Shown one piece after another: positions 16,285 through 25,779 of a stretch of 64,000 bases of DNA. Position 1 is the stretch's first letter. Each line of letters begins with the position of its first letter. The notes below the pieces were generated by a model, which saw only the letters and a list, made by a program, of their open reading frames with translations, was not told the DNA's origin and searched no databases. Source of the stretch: Pirellulimonas nuda (GTDB lineage: Bacteria > Planctomycetota > Planctomycetia > Pirellulales > Lacipirellulaceae); assembly GCF_007750855.1 (NCBI RefSeq), contig NZ_CP036291.1, positions 5,740,905-5,804,904 of the forward strand, read 5' to 3'. The position numbers were made by a program, and so were the translations under genes.

Positions 16285-17691
16285 ATGGCAATCTCTGGCT
16301 CGGCTCGTCTGCTGTTTTGGTCGCTTCTGCTGGTTGCGTGCGCGGTCGGGCACGCCCCCGCCTCGCAGCCCAACATCATCTTCGTGCTGGCAGACGACCT
16401 GGCGCAGGGCGACCTGGGCTGCTACGGGCAGAAGCTGATCCAGACCCCCAACCTCGACCGCATAGCGGCCGAGGGGACACGCTACACCCAGGCCTACTCG
16501 GGGACCAGCGTCTGCGCCCCGTCGCGGTCGTCGCTGATGACCGGCCTCGACATGGGGCACTGCCCGGTGCGCGGCAACTTTGAGATCCGAGACGGCTCCG
16601 CCTTCGGCGCGGGGCAGCTCCCCTTGCCGGCGTCCACCGTCACCGTGGCGCAATTGCTGCAGCGGGCGGGCTACGCCACCGCGTGCATGGGGAAGTGGGG
16701 GATGGGGCAGTTCGACACCACCGGCAGCCCCCACAAGAAGGGCTTCGACCACTTCTTTGGCTACAACGGCCAGGTGCACGCGCACAGCTACTTCCCCACC
16801 TACCTGCACGACGACGAGGCCCGCATCGAGCTCCCAGAGAACGCCGACGGCGCCCAGAAGACCTACGCACAAAACCTGATCCAGCAAGACGTGCTCAAGT
16901 GGGTCGGGGAGCAGGACGACAAGCCGTTCTTCTTGTTCTACGCAACCACCCTGCCGCACGCGAAGTACGAGATCGACGAGCTGGGCCAGTACGCCAACCG
17001 CGCGGGGTGGACCGACCAGCAGAAGGCCTACGCGGCGATGGTCACACGGCTCGATTCCGACATGGGGCAGTTGGTCGCGCTGCTCAAGCAGAAGAGGGTC
17101 GACGACAACACGCTGATCATGTTCGTCGGCGACAACGGGTCTTCCTTCGCGCCCGGCTCGCCGATCGGCAAGCGGTTCGACCAATCGATGGGGGGCAAGC
17201 TACGCGGCTACAAGCGCGGCATGTACGAAGGGGGCCTCCGCCAGCCGGCGCTGGCGCGCTGGCCGGGCGTTGTGCCAGCGGGGCGGGTGAGCGACGAGCC
17301 GTGGGCGTTCTGGGACTTCTTGCCGACCGCCGTCGAGCTGGCCGGCGCCAAGCTGCCGGCCGACTTCCAGACCGACGGCCTCTCGCTGGCGTCCTTCCTC
17401 AAGGGGGGCGCCGCGCCCGAGCGCGAGTACTTCTACTGGGAGCTGCACGAGGGCGCCGGCCCCTGCCAGGCCGTGCGCTTCGGCGACTGGAAGGCCGTCC
17501 GGCCGCGGCTGGGCAAACCGTTGGAGCTGTACGACCTGGCCAACGACTCGGCCGAGAGCAACAACCTAGCGGCCAAGCGCCCCGAGCTGATCGCTAAGGC
17601 CGAGGCGTTGATGAAGCGCGCGCGGGTCGACGACGCCAACTTCCCGCTCAAGCCAAAGCAGCAGAAGCCGAGGGCCGCAGAGCCGCGTTGA
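16285..17691 (+). CDS. Secreted arylsulfatase-type sulfatase
   Basis: A 468-residue sulfate ester hydrolase with signal peptide ([19 protein letters not shown]). It has the canonical formylglycine motif Cys77-Ala-Pro-Ser-Arg81 within [32 protein letters not shown] gives the metal-binding Asp pair, GKWGMGQF the Lys/Trp segment, and FVGDNGSS the second Asp-Asn. The middle [16 protein letters not shown] resembles the GalNAc-sulfatase/arylsulfatase A-like group common in marine planctomycetes. A lysine-rich tail ([12 protein letters not shown]) ends the protein. Substrate unknown; sulfated polysaccharides are likely. Confidence 0.92.
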   Translation: MAISGSARLLFWSLLLVACAVGHAPASQPNIIFVLADDLAQGDLGCYGQKLIQTPNLDRIAAEGTRYTQAYSGTSVCAPSRSSLMTGLDMGHCPVRGNFEIRDGSAFGAGQLPLPASTVTVAQLLQRAGYATACMGKWGMGQFDTTGSPHKKGFDHFFGYNGQVHAHSYFPTYLHDDEARIELPENADGAQKTYAQNLIQQDVLKWVGEQDDKPFFLFYATTLPHAKYEIDELGQYANRAGWTDQQKAYAAMVTRLDSDMGQLVALLKQKRVDDNTLIMFVGDNGSSFAPGSPIGKRFDQSMGGKLRGYKRGMYEGGLRQPALARWPGVVPAGRVSDEPWAFWDFLPTAVELAGAKLPADFQTDGLSLASFLKGGAAPEREYFYWELHEGAGPCQAVRFGDWKAVRPRLGKPLELYDLANDSAESNNLAAKRPELIAKAEALMKRARVDDANFPLKPKQQKPRAAEPR

Positions 17692-18019
17692 GCGCGATCC
17701 CGCAGCCTAAGGGGGATGTGGAGATACGGACGGGAGGTGGAGATAGGTTTCTCTGGGCGCTTGCTGCTCTCGATGGCCAGTTCGTGTGTAGCTTTGGCAA
17801 TCTAGAGCATTGCCGATCTTTAACCCGCTCGCGCACCGGAAGACCATCCCCACCTCTCCCGTCATCTATCCCCACCTCTCCCTTCTCTTTCTCCAACGCA
17901 CGGCGGTTCCCTGCCGACTTCGGCGGGCGACCGCATCGCCGCGCGACTCTCATGCGCAAATCGGAGAGCCATGTTCGTGCTGCTGGTTAAGCTGAAGGAG
18001 GACAGAGAACCAGCCGGCT
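17692..18019. other. Intergenic region with polypurine/polypyrimidine repeats
   Basis: No gene found in 328 bases. ATCCCCACCTCTCCC occurs twice (17846-17860 and 17868-17882), and the purine-rich GGGAGGTGGAGATAG at 17732-17746 is an imperfect inverted partner. The arrangement could form a long stem or serve as a terminator for the sulfatase gene. The downstream part should hold the promoter of the next gene. Confidence 0.5.
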
Positions 18020-20947
18020 ATGCGAATCAGGCGATCCTTTATGCTTTCTTTCTTGGCCTCCCTGCTGGCGAGCCCCGCGGGGCCCGCCCACCCGCGCCGC
18101 GTCTTCGCGGCAGAGCGGCTCGAGCCGCGCCACATGCTGGCGGCGGCCGGACTGGTTGAGGTCGGCGCCCAGCCCAGCGGCGCGCTCGACGACAAGATCG
18201 TCTACCTGCACGGCGGCCACGGCATCACCGCCTCGGGCAGCAGTTGGGGCTACCAGCGCGGGTTGCTGCTGGACATGGTAGAAGACCTCGGCAACCAAGA
18301 CCAGATGTCGCAGCTCGCCGACTACTTGTGGAACGCCGGCGCCACCGTCGTGCCGCTGCGGCCGGTGGGCCATCAGGTGAACGAGCGCGTGCTGGACAAC
18401 GACGACCCGGGGGTCAGCTTCAGCAGCGGCTGGGGCGCGGGCTCGGGGTCGGTCTACTTTGGCGACGCCGGCGACGTGCGCTACCGGTTCGCCACCACCT
18501 CGCCGGTCGAGACGGCGGTCGCCACCTACCGCCCCAACCTCCCCGAGGCGGGCTACTACCCGGTGTACGCGTGGTCGCCCGCCGGCACGAACCGGGCGAC
18601 CGACCAGCTCTACCGCGTGCAGCACTCCGGGGGCGCCACCGAGGTGACGGTCGACCACAGCCGCGTCGGCAACGGGCTGGTCTACCTGGGCACGTACCAC
18701 TTCGAGGCGGGCACGGCCGGCGCGGTCGAGATCAGCAACCGCTCCGACGACCCCGGCAAGGTGGTGGTGGCGGACATGATCCGCTTCGGCAACGGCATGG
18801 GAGACATCACGCGCAGCGGCGGCGTCTCCGGCCAGCCGCGCGAGAACGAGGCGGGCCTGTACTGGGTGGAGTGGCACGTCGACCACGCGCAGGGGATCCC
18901 CACCAGCGCCTATCGCACCAGCAGCACCGACTCAACCGCCACCGTGTCGCTCGCCCCCCGCTACGCCGAGTACATGAATCAAGAAGGGGTGGGCGTGCTG
19001 TCGGACCGCGTGCTGGTGAGCTTCCACTCCAACGCGACTACCGGAGACCCGGCCACCGCGACGTCGCGCGGCGTGCTGGGGCTGCACAACACCTCCAGCG
19101 GCGGCGCCACGCCCAACCAGTTGTTGCTGGCGCAGACCCTCGCCAAGCAGGTGAACGACGACCTGGTCGCCCAGAACGGCCAGTTCGAACACAACTGGGC
19201 GGGCCGCAGCACGGTCACCTACCAGGCCAGCTTCAACTACGGCGAGATCAACAACGCCTACATCGGCGGCGAGTTCGACGCCACGATCATCGAGACCGGG
19301 TTCCACGACAACACCCAGGACGCCCAAATGCTGCGCGACCCGCGGGTCCGCGAGGCGATCGCACGCGCTACCTACCAGGGGATCGTCGACTACTTCCGCG
19401 CCGTCGACGGCGGCGCCACCCCCAACATCGACGCCCCGCCGCGGGTCGCTTCGCTGTCGGCCGAGTCGGCCGCGCCCGGCGAGGTCACCCTCTCGTGGAC
19501 CGCCGGCGCACCGTCCGCCTACGCCGGCGGCGCCCCCACCGGGTACATGATCTACGCGTCGACCGGCGGCCGCGGGTTCGATGGCGGGACCTACGTCGCC
19601 GGCGGGGCGACCTCGGCGTTCACGCTCACCGGGCTCGACGCCGCACAGCAGTACTACTTCCGCGTCGCCGCCGTGAACGCGGGGGGCGAGTCCCCCGATT
19701 CCGAGGTGGTCGCCGCCAAGCCGTCGGCGTCGACCGAGCGGCTGCTGATCGTGGGCGGCTTTGACCGCCGCGACCGCAGCCTGGTGGAAGCAGAGCCCTT
19801 CGCGGGCGGGAACACGGCCGATCGGGTCCGCTTGATCGGCGCCAATACCTACGACTACGTCGTCGAAGTGGCCGAAGCGGTTCGCCAGTCGGGCTCAACC
19901 GCCGCGGTCACCTCGGTGGCCAACGAAGCGGTCGCCAGCGGCGCGGTCGACCTGGGCGACTACGACGCGGTGGTGTGGATCCTGGGGACCGAGTCGTCCG
20001 CCGACGACACGTTCAACCCGGCCGAGCAGTCCGCCGTGTCTGCCTACCTGTCGGGTGGGGGCAAGCTGTTTGTCTCCGGGTCGGAGATCGGCTGGGACCT
20101 CGACAACCTGAACAACGGACGCACGTTCTACAACAACGTGCTCCGCGCCGACTACGTGAAGGACGACGCGCTGACGTACGACGCCGCCGGCGTCGCCGGC
20201 TCGATCTTCGCGGGCCTCGACCTCCGCTTCGACAACGGCGCCAAGTCGTACGACGTCGGCTACCCCGACGTCATCAACCCGCTGGGAGGAGCGACGGCCG
20301 CGATGGCGTACGACGGCGGCGCCGGCACGGCCGCCATCCAGTACTCCAGCGGCGCCACGCGGCTGGTGATGATGGGGTTCCCGTTCGAGTCGCTGGTCGG
20401 CGCGGGCAATCAAACCGACGTGATGACGCGCGTGCTGGGCTACTTCGGCTTCGGCCTTGGCGCCGTGGGAGCAACGCCCGGCGGCGACTTCAACCGCGAC
20501 GGCTCGGTGAACGCCGCCGACTACACCGTGTGGCGCGACTCGCTCAACCAGATCGTCGCCCCCCTCTCGGGCGCCGACGCAGACGGTAGCGGCCTGGTCG
20601 ATGATGCGGACCTGGCCGTCTGGCGGGCGACGTTTGGGCAGTCCGCCGCGGTCGCGAGCGTGGCCCCGGCGCCGGCGGTTTCCGCGGCCTCGGCGCCTAA
20701 CGACTCGTTGCCGCTGATCTCAACGGGAACTTCTGCGGCGCCGCGTGCCCATCGTCCGTCGCCGCGCGCGGCGTTGCCAACTCAGGCCGGCGACTCTGCG
20801 GCCGACGCGGCCCTGCTGTTGCTGTTGGCCGAGCGCCGGCACGAGCCGGCGGGCGGAGCCTCAGGCATGCCGGCGTTCGCTGCGGAAGAGGCGCCGGTCG
20901 ATTCCGAGCCGCTACGCCGCTTGGCGTTCTCGCTGCTGTTCGATTGA
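18020..20947 (+). CDS. Large modular secreted N-acetylmuramoyl-L-alanine amidase with golvesin-like, FN3, glutamine-amidotransferase-like and dockerin modules
   Basis: A 975-residue exported protein. The N-terminus has a signal peptide followed by ERLEPRHMLAA, a LEPR-XLL-type motif of planctomycete surface proteins. An Amidase_3-like zinc amidase is split. YLHGGHGITASGSSWG gives the first ligand region. A golvesin/xanthan-lyase-C-like beta domain is inserted at about residues 128-255 (SFSSGWG to VVVADMIRFGNG). The catalytic part then resumes with WVEWHVDHAQ, VLVSFHSNA and DATIIETGFHDN. An FN3 module covers about 471-568. A class-I glutamine-amidotransferase-like fold without an obvious catalytic Cys covers about 574-812 (LLIVGGFDRRD, WILGTES, GGGKLFVSGSEIGWDLDN). 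A dockerin covers about 822-872 (GDFNRDGSVNAADYTVWRD). It likely remodels or degrades cell walls at the cell surface. Confidence 0.82.
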   Translation: MRIRRSFMLSFLASLLASPAGPAHPRRVFAAERLEPRHMLAAAGLVEVGAQPSGALDDKIVYLHGGHGITASGSSWGYQRGLLLDMVEDLGNQDQMSQLADYLWNAGATVVPLRPVGHQVNERVLDNDDPGVSFSSGWGAGSGSVYFGDAGDVRYRFATTSPVETAVATYRPNLPEAGYYPVYAWSPAGTNRATDQLYRVQHSGGATEVTVDHSRVGNGLVYLGTYHFEAGTAGAVEISNRSDDPGKVVVADMIRFGNGMGDITRSGGVSGQPRENEAGLYWVEWHVDHAQGIPTSAYRTSSTDSTATVSLAPRYAEYMNQEGVGVLSDRVLVSFHSNATTGDPATATSRGVLGLHNTSSGGATPNQLLLAQTLAKQVNDDLVAQNGQFEHNWAGRSTVTYQASFNYGEINNAYIGGEFDATIIETGFHDNTQDAQMLRDPRVREAIARATYQGIVDYFRAVDGGATPNIDAPPRVASLSAESAAPGEVTLSWTAGAPSAYAGGAPTGYMIYASTGGRGFDGGTYVAGGATSAFTLTGLDAAQQYYFRVAAVNAGGESPDSEVVAAKPSASTERLLIVGGFDRRDRSLVEAEPFAGGNTADRVRLIGANTYDYVVEVAEAVRQSGSTAAVTSVANEAVASGAVDLGDYDAVVWILGTESSADDTFNPAEQSAVSAYLSGGGKLFVSGSEIGWDLDNLNNGRTFYNNVLRADYVKDDALTYDAAGVAGSIFAGLDLRFDNGAKSYDVGYPDVINPLGGATAAMAYDGGAGTAAIQYSSGATRLVMMGFPFESLVGAGNQTDVMTRVLGYFGFGLGAVGATPGGDFNRDGSVNAADYTVWRDSLNQIVAPLSGADADGSGLVDDADLAVWRATFGQSAAVASVAPAPAVSAASAPNDSLPLISTGTSAAPRAHRPSPRAALPTQAGDSAADAALLLLLAERRHEPAGGASGMPAFAAEEAPVDSEPLRRLAFSLLFD

Positions 20948-21026
20948 GCAAGCGCTACGCCGGGAGTTCATCCGTCGGGCGCCGTAGGCTACGATCAGCG
21001 GGTCTCCTCACCCGGCTCCTATTGGC

Positions 21027-22802
21027 ATGAACGCCGTACGCTCCGTCCTCTTGCGTCTGACTTCCTTACTCGTCGCCTGGCAGACGCTTGCGTCGCCCGC
21101 CGCGGCCGACCGGCCCAACGTGTTGGTGCTGCTCAGCGACGACCAGGGCTGGGGAGACCTGAGCCTTTCCGGCAACGCCGATCTGGCGACGCCGCACGTC
21201 GACTCGCTGGCGGCCGACGGCGCCAGCTTTGATCGCTTCTATGTCTGCCCCGTCTGCTCGCCGACCCGCGCGGAGTTCCTCACGGGGCGTCACCATGCGC
21301 GGTCCGGAGTGTACGCCACGTCGACCGGCGGCGAGCGGCTCAACCTCGACGAGACCACCATCGCCGACCTCTTCCGGGCCGCCGGCTACCGCACGGCCGC
21401 CTTCGGCAAGTGGCACAACGGCGCCCAGCACCCCTACCACCCCAACGCCCGCGGCTTCGACGAGTTCTTCGGCTTCTGCAGCGGCCACCTGGGGGACTAC
21501 TTCGACGCCATGCAGGAGCACAACGGCCGCATCGTCCGCGGCGCCGGCTACTGTGCAGACGACTACACCAACCACGCCATCACGTTCATCGAGCAATCGG
21601 TCGCCCAGCAGCAGCCGTTCTTCGTCTACGTGCCCTACAACACGCCGCACTCCCCGATGCAGGCGCCCGGCCGCTTCTGGCGCCGCTTCGCCGATCGCCA
21701 GATGACAATGCCCCCGGACGGCGACGCCAAGCGGCAAAGCAAAGCAGACGAGACGCGTTGCGCGTATGCGATGTGCGAGAACCTCGACTGGAACGTGGGG
21801 CGGTTGCTGAACCGCCTCGACGCGCAGGGCGTGGCCGAGGACACGATCGTGGTCTGGTTCCACGACAACGGCCCGGCCGGAGTGCGCTACAACGACGGCA
21901 TGAAGGGAAAGAAGGGACAGACCGACGAGGGGGGCGTACGCAGCCCCCTGCTGGTGCGCTGGCCCGGCCACATTGCGCCCCGCACCGAGGTGGCGCATAT
22001 CGCCAGCGCGCGCGACCTGCTCCCCACGCTGTGCGAGCTGGCCGGCGTGCCCGCCGCCACCAGGCATCCGGTCGATGGGCTCAGCCTGGCGCCGCTGCTG
22101 CTTGGCGACACGGCCGACTGGCCCGACCGTGTGCTCATCAACCAGTGGCAGGACAAGATCAGCGCCCGCAGCCAACAGTACCGGCTCGACCATCAGGGGA
22201 AGCTGTACGACATGGCCGCCGACCCGGGGCAGACCCGGCCGGTGAACGACGCCCAGCCCGAGGCGCTCGCTAGGCTATCCGCCAGCGCGCGGGCGCACCG
22301 CGACGCGTTCATGGCCAACTACGCCCGCGACGACCGCCCGTTCGTGGTCGGCGACCCGCACGCCCCTGCCACCCTGCTGCCGGCCGCCGACTCCCGCGGC
22401 CACGGCGCCATTCGGCGTTCCAGCCGGCACCCCAACAGCTCGTATTTCACCCACTGGGCCTCGCCCGACGACCGCATCACCTTCAACGTCGAGGTAGCAA
22501 CCGCCGGCGTCTACCGCGTCGGCCTCTACTACGCGGCCCAAGAGCCCGGCGCCAAGTGCGAGTTGAGCTTCCGAGACGCGAGGCTGCCGTTCGAGATAAC
22601 CGCAGCGCACGACCCGCCCCTGCGGGGCGCCGAGCACGACCGGGTCCCGCGGATCGAGTCGTACACCAAGCGTTTCAAGCAAGCAGCGTTGGGAGAGATC
22701 GAGCTCGCCCAGGGGCCCGGCGAGCTCTCGCTGCGGGCGCTGGAGATCCCGGGCGCCGAGGCGATGGAATTTTGTATGCTGACGCTAGAACGCCGGGAGT
22801 AG
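21027..22802 (+). CDS. Secreted sulfatase with C-terminal beta-sandwich module
   Basis: A 591-residue exported sulfatase. The signal peptide ends near ASPAAA. NVLVLLSDDQGWGDLSLSG carries the metal-binding Asp residues. The formylglycine motif is Cys77-Ser-Pro-Thr-Arg81 (CSPTRAEFLTG), with GKWHNG and WFHDNGPAG further on. After about residue 460 a second domain (ITFNVEVATAGVYRVGLYY, PGELSLRALEI) looks like a small carbohydrate-binding beta-sandwich of the DUF5077/CBM kind, so the protein may target a polymer. It shares its strand with the alcohol dehydrogenase 19 bases downstream, suggesting co-transcription. Confidence 0.9.
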   Translation: MNAVRSVLLRLTSLLVAWQTLASPAAADRPNVLVLLSDDQGWGDLSLSGNADLATPHVDSLAADGASFDRFYVCPVCSPTRAEFLTGRHHARSGVYATSTGGERLNLDETTIADLFRAAGYRTAAFGKWHNGAQHPYHPNARGFDEFFGFCSGHLGDYFDAMQEHNGRIVRGAGYCADDYTNHAITFIEQSVAQQQPFFVYVPYNTPHSPMQAPGRFWRRFADRQMTMPPDGDAKRQSKADETRCAYAMCENLDWNVGRLLNRLDAQGVAEDTIVVWFHDNGPAGVRYNDGMKGKKGQTDEGGVRSPLLVRWPGHIAPRTEVAHIASARDLLPTLCELAGVPAATRHPVDGLSLAPLLLGDTADWPDRVLINQWQDKISARSQQYRLDHQGKLYDMAADPGQTRPVNDAQPEALARLSASARAHRDAFMANYARDDRPFVVGDPHAPATLLPAADSRGHGAIRRSSRHPNSSYFTHWASPDDRITFNVEVATAGVYRVGLYYAAQEPGAKCELSFRDARLPFEITAAHDPPLRGAEHDRVPRIESYTKRFKQAALGEIELAQGPGELSLRALEIPGAEAMEFCMLTLERRE

Positions 22803-22821
22803 GTCTTATCACCAGCCGCCT

Positions 22822-23865
22822 ATGAACGCAGTCGCCTACCACGCGTTCGGCGGGCCCGTCTCCGTGCAGACGCTCCCCGACCCAACCCCGGCGCCCGACG
22901 GCGCGGTGCTGCGCGTCACGGCCACCGGGCTCTGCCGCAGCGACTGGCACGGCTGGCGTGGGCACGACGCAGACATCGCCCGCTTCCCCCACGTACCTGG
23001 GCACGAGCTGGCGGGCGAGGTGGTAGCCGTCGGCCGCGACGTCCGTCGCGTACAGTTGGGAGAGCGGGTGACGATGCCGTTTGTCGCCGGCTGCGGCGAC
23101 TGCCCCGAGTGCGCTGCCGGCAACCAGCAGGTGTGCGACCGCCAGTTCCAGCCCGGCTTCACCGCGTGGGGCTCGTTCGCCCAGTACGTGGCGGTCCGCT
23201 ACGCCGACGGCAACCTGGTGACGATCCCCGAGGGGGTCACCGACGCGGCCGCGGCGAGCCTCGGCTGCCGCATCGCGACCGCCTACCGCGCGGTCGTGGC
23301 GCAGGGACGCGTCGGCCCCGGCGACTGGGTCGCCGTGCACGGCTGCGGCGGCGTGGGCCTGGCCGCGGTGGCGATCGCCCACGCGCTCGGCGCCCGGCCG
23401 ATCGCGATCGACACGCGTCCCGAGCCGCTCGCCCTGGCCAAAGCGCTCGGCGCCCAGCACACGCTCGACGCCTCGACCCTCACCGACCTGCCGCACGCCG
23501 TCCACCGGCTCACCGGCCGCGGGGCGGACGTCTCGCTCGACGCGGTCGGCAGCGCCCGAGCGATGACGGGCTCGATCTTGTCGCTCCGCAAGCGGGGCCG
23601 GCACGTGCAAGTCGGCCTGCTGGCGGGCGCCGACGCCGACCCCCCGACGCCGCTGGGGCGGGTGATCGCGTGGGAGCTGGAGATCGTCGGCAGCCACGGC
23701 CTGCAAGCGCACGCCTACCCCGGTCTGCTGGCCCTGGTCGAATCGGGCAAGCTCGACCCGACGCGGTTCGTCGAGCGGACGATCCCGCTCAACCAGGCGC
23801 CGCAAGCCCTGATGGCGATGGACAACTACACGGGTTGTGGCGTCACGATAATCACGCCCGAGTAA
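22822..23865 (+). CDS. Zinc-dependent medium-chain alcohol dehydrogenase
   Basis: A 347-residue NAD(P)-dependent dehydrogenase. TGLCRSDWHGW supplies the catalytic Cys with its Ser-Asp partner, VPGHELAGEV the zinc-activating His-Glu, and CGDCPECAAGNQQVC the structural zinc cysteines. VHGCGGVGLAAVAIA is the Rossmann loop. The substrate alcohol is not predictable; relatives annotated as zinc-binding dehydrogenases act on short alcohols or polyols. It follows the sulfatase gene by 19 bases. Confidence 0.92.
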   Translation: MNAVAYHAFGGPVSVQTLPDPTPAPDGAVLRVTATGLCRSDWHGWRGHDADIARFPHVPGHELAGEVVAVGRDVRRVQLGERVTMPFVAGCGDCPECAAGNQQVCDRQFQPGFTAWGSFAQYVAVRYADGNLVTIPEGVTDAAAASLGCRIATAYRAVVAQGRVGPGDWVAVHGCGGVGLAAVAIAHALGARPIAIDTRPEPLALAKALGAQHTLDASTLTDLPHAVHRLTGRGADVSLDAVGSARAMTGSILSLRKRGRHVQVGLLAGADADPPTPLGRVIAWELEIVGSHGLQAHAYPGLLALVESGKLDPTRFVERTIPLNQAPQALMAMDNYTGCGVTIITPE

Positions 23866-23958
23866 GCCGCCGGCGCCCCCGGCGCCGCCCGCTCGCGGAG
23901 CAATCGGGGTACACTCGCGGACGTAGCCCCCACCCCGCACACCGCTCCGGAGCACCCG

Positions 23959-24459
23959 ATGCCGTTGATCCGGCCCGAGCTAACGACCGACACAGCGGCC
24001 ATCCACGCCCTGATCGCGGCGAGTTTCCCCACCCCCGGTGAAGCCGAGTTGGTCGATCGGCTGCGCGAGGCGGGTCGCCTACGCGTGTCGCTGGCCGCCG
24101 AGGAAGGCGGGCAGATCGTCGGGCACATCGCGATCAGCCCGGTCACGACCCCCTCCCAAGCGACCGGCGCGGGCCTCGGGCCGCTGGCGGTGGCCGAGTC
24201 GCACCGCCGGCGGGGGATCGGCGCGGCGCTCATGGGCGCCGGGCTCGATGCCTGCCGCGCCGCCGGGCTGGGCTGGGCCGTCGTGCTGGGCGACCCGGCC
24301 TACTACGCCCGCTTCGGTTTCCGGCCCGCCGGGGAGTTCGGCCTGCACGACGAGCACGGCTGGGGCCGCGCGTTCCAAGCCCTAGAGCTGCTGCCGGGCG
24401 GTCTGCCGACCGAGGGGGGACTCGTCCGGTACGCGCCGGAGTTTGATTCGCTAAGCTGA
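23959..24459 (+). CDS. GNAT family N-acetyltransferase
   Basis: A 166-residue acetyl-CoA-dependent acetyltransferase of the YhbS-like group (COG3153 type). Motif A is LGPLAVAESHRRRGIGAALM with the pyrophosphate-binding RRRGIG, followed by GLGWAVVLGDPAYYARFGF, typical of this subgroup. Substrate unknown. CCGGAG ahead of ATG 23959 is a fair ribosome binding site. Confidence 0.9.
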   Translation: MPLIRPELTTDTAAIHALIAASFPTPGEAELVDRLREAGRLRVSLAAEEGGQIVGHIAISPVTTPSQATGAGLGPLAVAESHRRRGIGAALMGAGLDACRAAGLGWAVVLGDPAYYARFGFRPAGEFGLHDEHGWGRAFQALELLPGGLPTEGGLVRYAPEFDSLS

Positions 24460-24516
24460 TTCGCCGGCTGCGCCGCAGAGAGCGCAAAGTGCTATTCGGC
24501 AAGCATTTAGAACAAA

Positions 24517-24591
24517 TCGGGGCGACAGGATTCGAACCTGCGACCTACTGCTCCCAAAGCAGTCGCGCTAGCCAGGCTGCGCCACGCCCCG
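24517..24591 (-). tRNA. tRNA-Pro (TGG)
   Basis: A 75-base cloverleaf on the minus strand. Acceptor CGGGGCG pairs with CGCCCCG, discriminator A. The D-arm starts GCGCAGCCTGG. Anticodon stem ACTGC/GCAGT encloses TTTGGGA, giving anticodon TGG. The T-arm contains GGTTCGAATCC. CCA is not encoded. Confidence 0.95.
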
Positions 24592-24684
24592 TTTGCCGTC
24601 AGCGGTCAGCTTTCAGCAGTTAGCATCGTAGTCGTCCGGGGGACGCAGAGCAACGCGCCGCGATTCTGCCTGCAAGATGCTCAA

Positions 24685-24755
24685 TAGCTGCCGACCTAGG
24701 TTCGGCGCGTTCTTCTGAGCCGGCGTCGAACGCGCCGACCGTAGGTCGGCAGCTA
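24685..24755. repeat. Palindromic repeat with TAGCTGCCGACCTA arms
   Basis: TAGCTGCCGACCTA (24685-24698) and TAGGTCGGCAGCTA (24742-24755) are perfect inverted arms. Within them TCGGCGCGTTC (24702-24712) and GAACGCGCCGA (24728-24738) pair as well. The same outer arms occur at 40277-40303, so this is a dispersed repeat. It lies just after parB and may end that transcript. Confidence 0.85.
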
Positions 24756-24777
24756 TTGTGTCACTCAGCGCCCGGCG

Positions 24778-25779
24778 CTACGCGGCCATGGAGGTTTGTT
24801 GCTGGGGGACGAGGATCGCGCGGATGCGGTCGAACTCCTCGACGCTGGCGAAGTGGATCGTGATCCGCCCCTTCCCCTTGGCGTTCTGCTGCAGGGCGAC
24901 CTTGGTCCCCAGCGCGTTGTGGAGTTCTTGCTCAAGGGCCGCGAGCTGCTCGCCACGCGTGGCGGGCGCCTTGGGCGCCGGGGCGTCGCCCCCTTCCTCG
25001 AACTGCTCGGCGGTCACCAAACGCAGCAGGTCGTCGTCGAGCGCGTGCACCTGGTTCTGCACCGCCTGCTCGGTGGCGCGGACCGACAGGCCTTCTTGCT
25101 TGATGCGCTTGGCGAACTTGGTCTGCTCTTCTTCTTCGCCAAGCGACAGCAGCGCGCGGGCGTGGCCCTGAGTAAGGTCCCCCTCGACCACCATCTGCCG
25201 GACCCCTTCGGGGAGGTCCAACAAGCGGATCAGGTTGGCGATGGTCGAGCGGTCGATGTGGATCCGCTTGGCCAGGTCCTCCTGGGTGCAGCCGTACTGC
25301 TGCAAGTAGTTGTGGAAGCTGGTCGCCTTCTCGATGGCGTTCAGGTCTTTGCGTTGGACGTTCTCTACGATGGCCAGCTCGGCCATCTGCTGATCGGAGA
25401 CGTTCTTCAGCTGCACCGGCGCCTGGCGCCAGCCGGCGGCCTGCGCCGCGCGCAACCGGCGCTCGCCGGCGATCAGTTGGTAGCCCCCCTCTTCCATCGG
25501 GCGGACCACCAGCGGCTGCAAGACGCCGTGCTCGCGGATGCTGTCCGCCAGGTCGGCGATCTCCACCTCATCAAAATGCTTCCGCGGCTGGAACGGGTTC
25601 GGCTGGATCACGCCGAGGTCGAGCCAAAGCTGGCCCGCCTCGTCGCGCGACACAAACTCCGGCAGCGGCGCGGCGCCCTCGGCGGGCGCGGCCTCCATCA
25701 CAGGCTGCGGCGCGGGTTCGTCCAGCGAGCGGCCCAAGAGTGCTTCGAGTCCACGTCCAAGGCGGCGTTGGTTAGTCAC
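24778..25779 (-). CDS. parB: Chromosome partitioning protein ParB
   Basis: A 333-residue centromere-binding CTPase. The N-terminal box NQRRLGRGLEALLG is diagnostic. FQPRKHFDEVEIADLADSI and AGERRLRAAQAAGW form the CTP-binding domain. TQEDLAKRIHIDRSTIANLIRLL is the parS-reading helix-turn-helix. A linker and dimerisation tail (GRITIHFASVEEFDRIRAIL) follow. I chose the GTG at 25779: AGGAG (25790-25794) lies upstream and the protein then opens at the conserved box. The start overlaps the parA stop by 8 bases, so the two are coupled. Its likely sites lie at 30494-30549. Confidence 0.95.
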   Translation of the reverse strand: MTNQRRLGRGLEALLGRSLDEPAPQPVMEAAPAEGAAPLPEFVSRDEAGQLWLDLGVIQPNPFQPRKHFDEVEIADLADSIREHGVLQPLVVRPMEEGGYQLIAGERRLRAAQAAGWRQAPVQLKNVSDQQMAELAIVENVQRKDLNAIEKATSFHNYLQQYGCTQEDLAKRIHIDRSTIANLIRLLDLPEGVRQMVVEGDLTQGHARALLSLGEEEEQTKFAKRIKQEGLSVRATEQAVQNQVHALDDDLLRLVTAEQFEEGGDAPAPKAPATRGEQLAALEQELHNALGTKVALQQNAKGKGRITIHFASVEEFDRIRAILVPQQQTSMAA

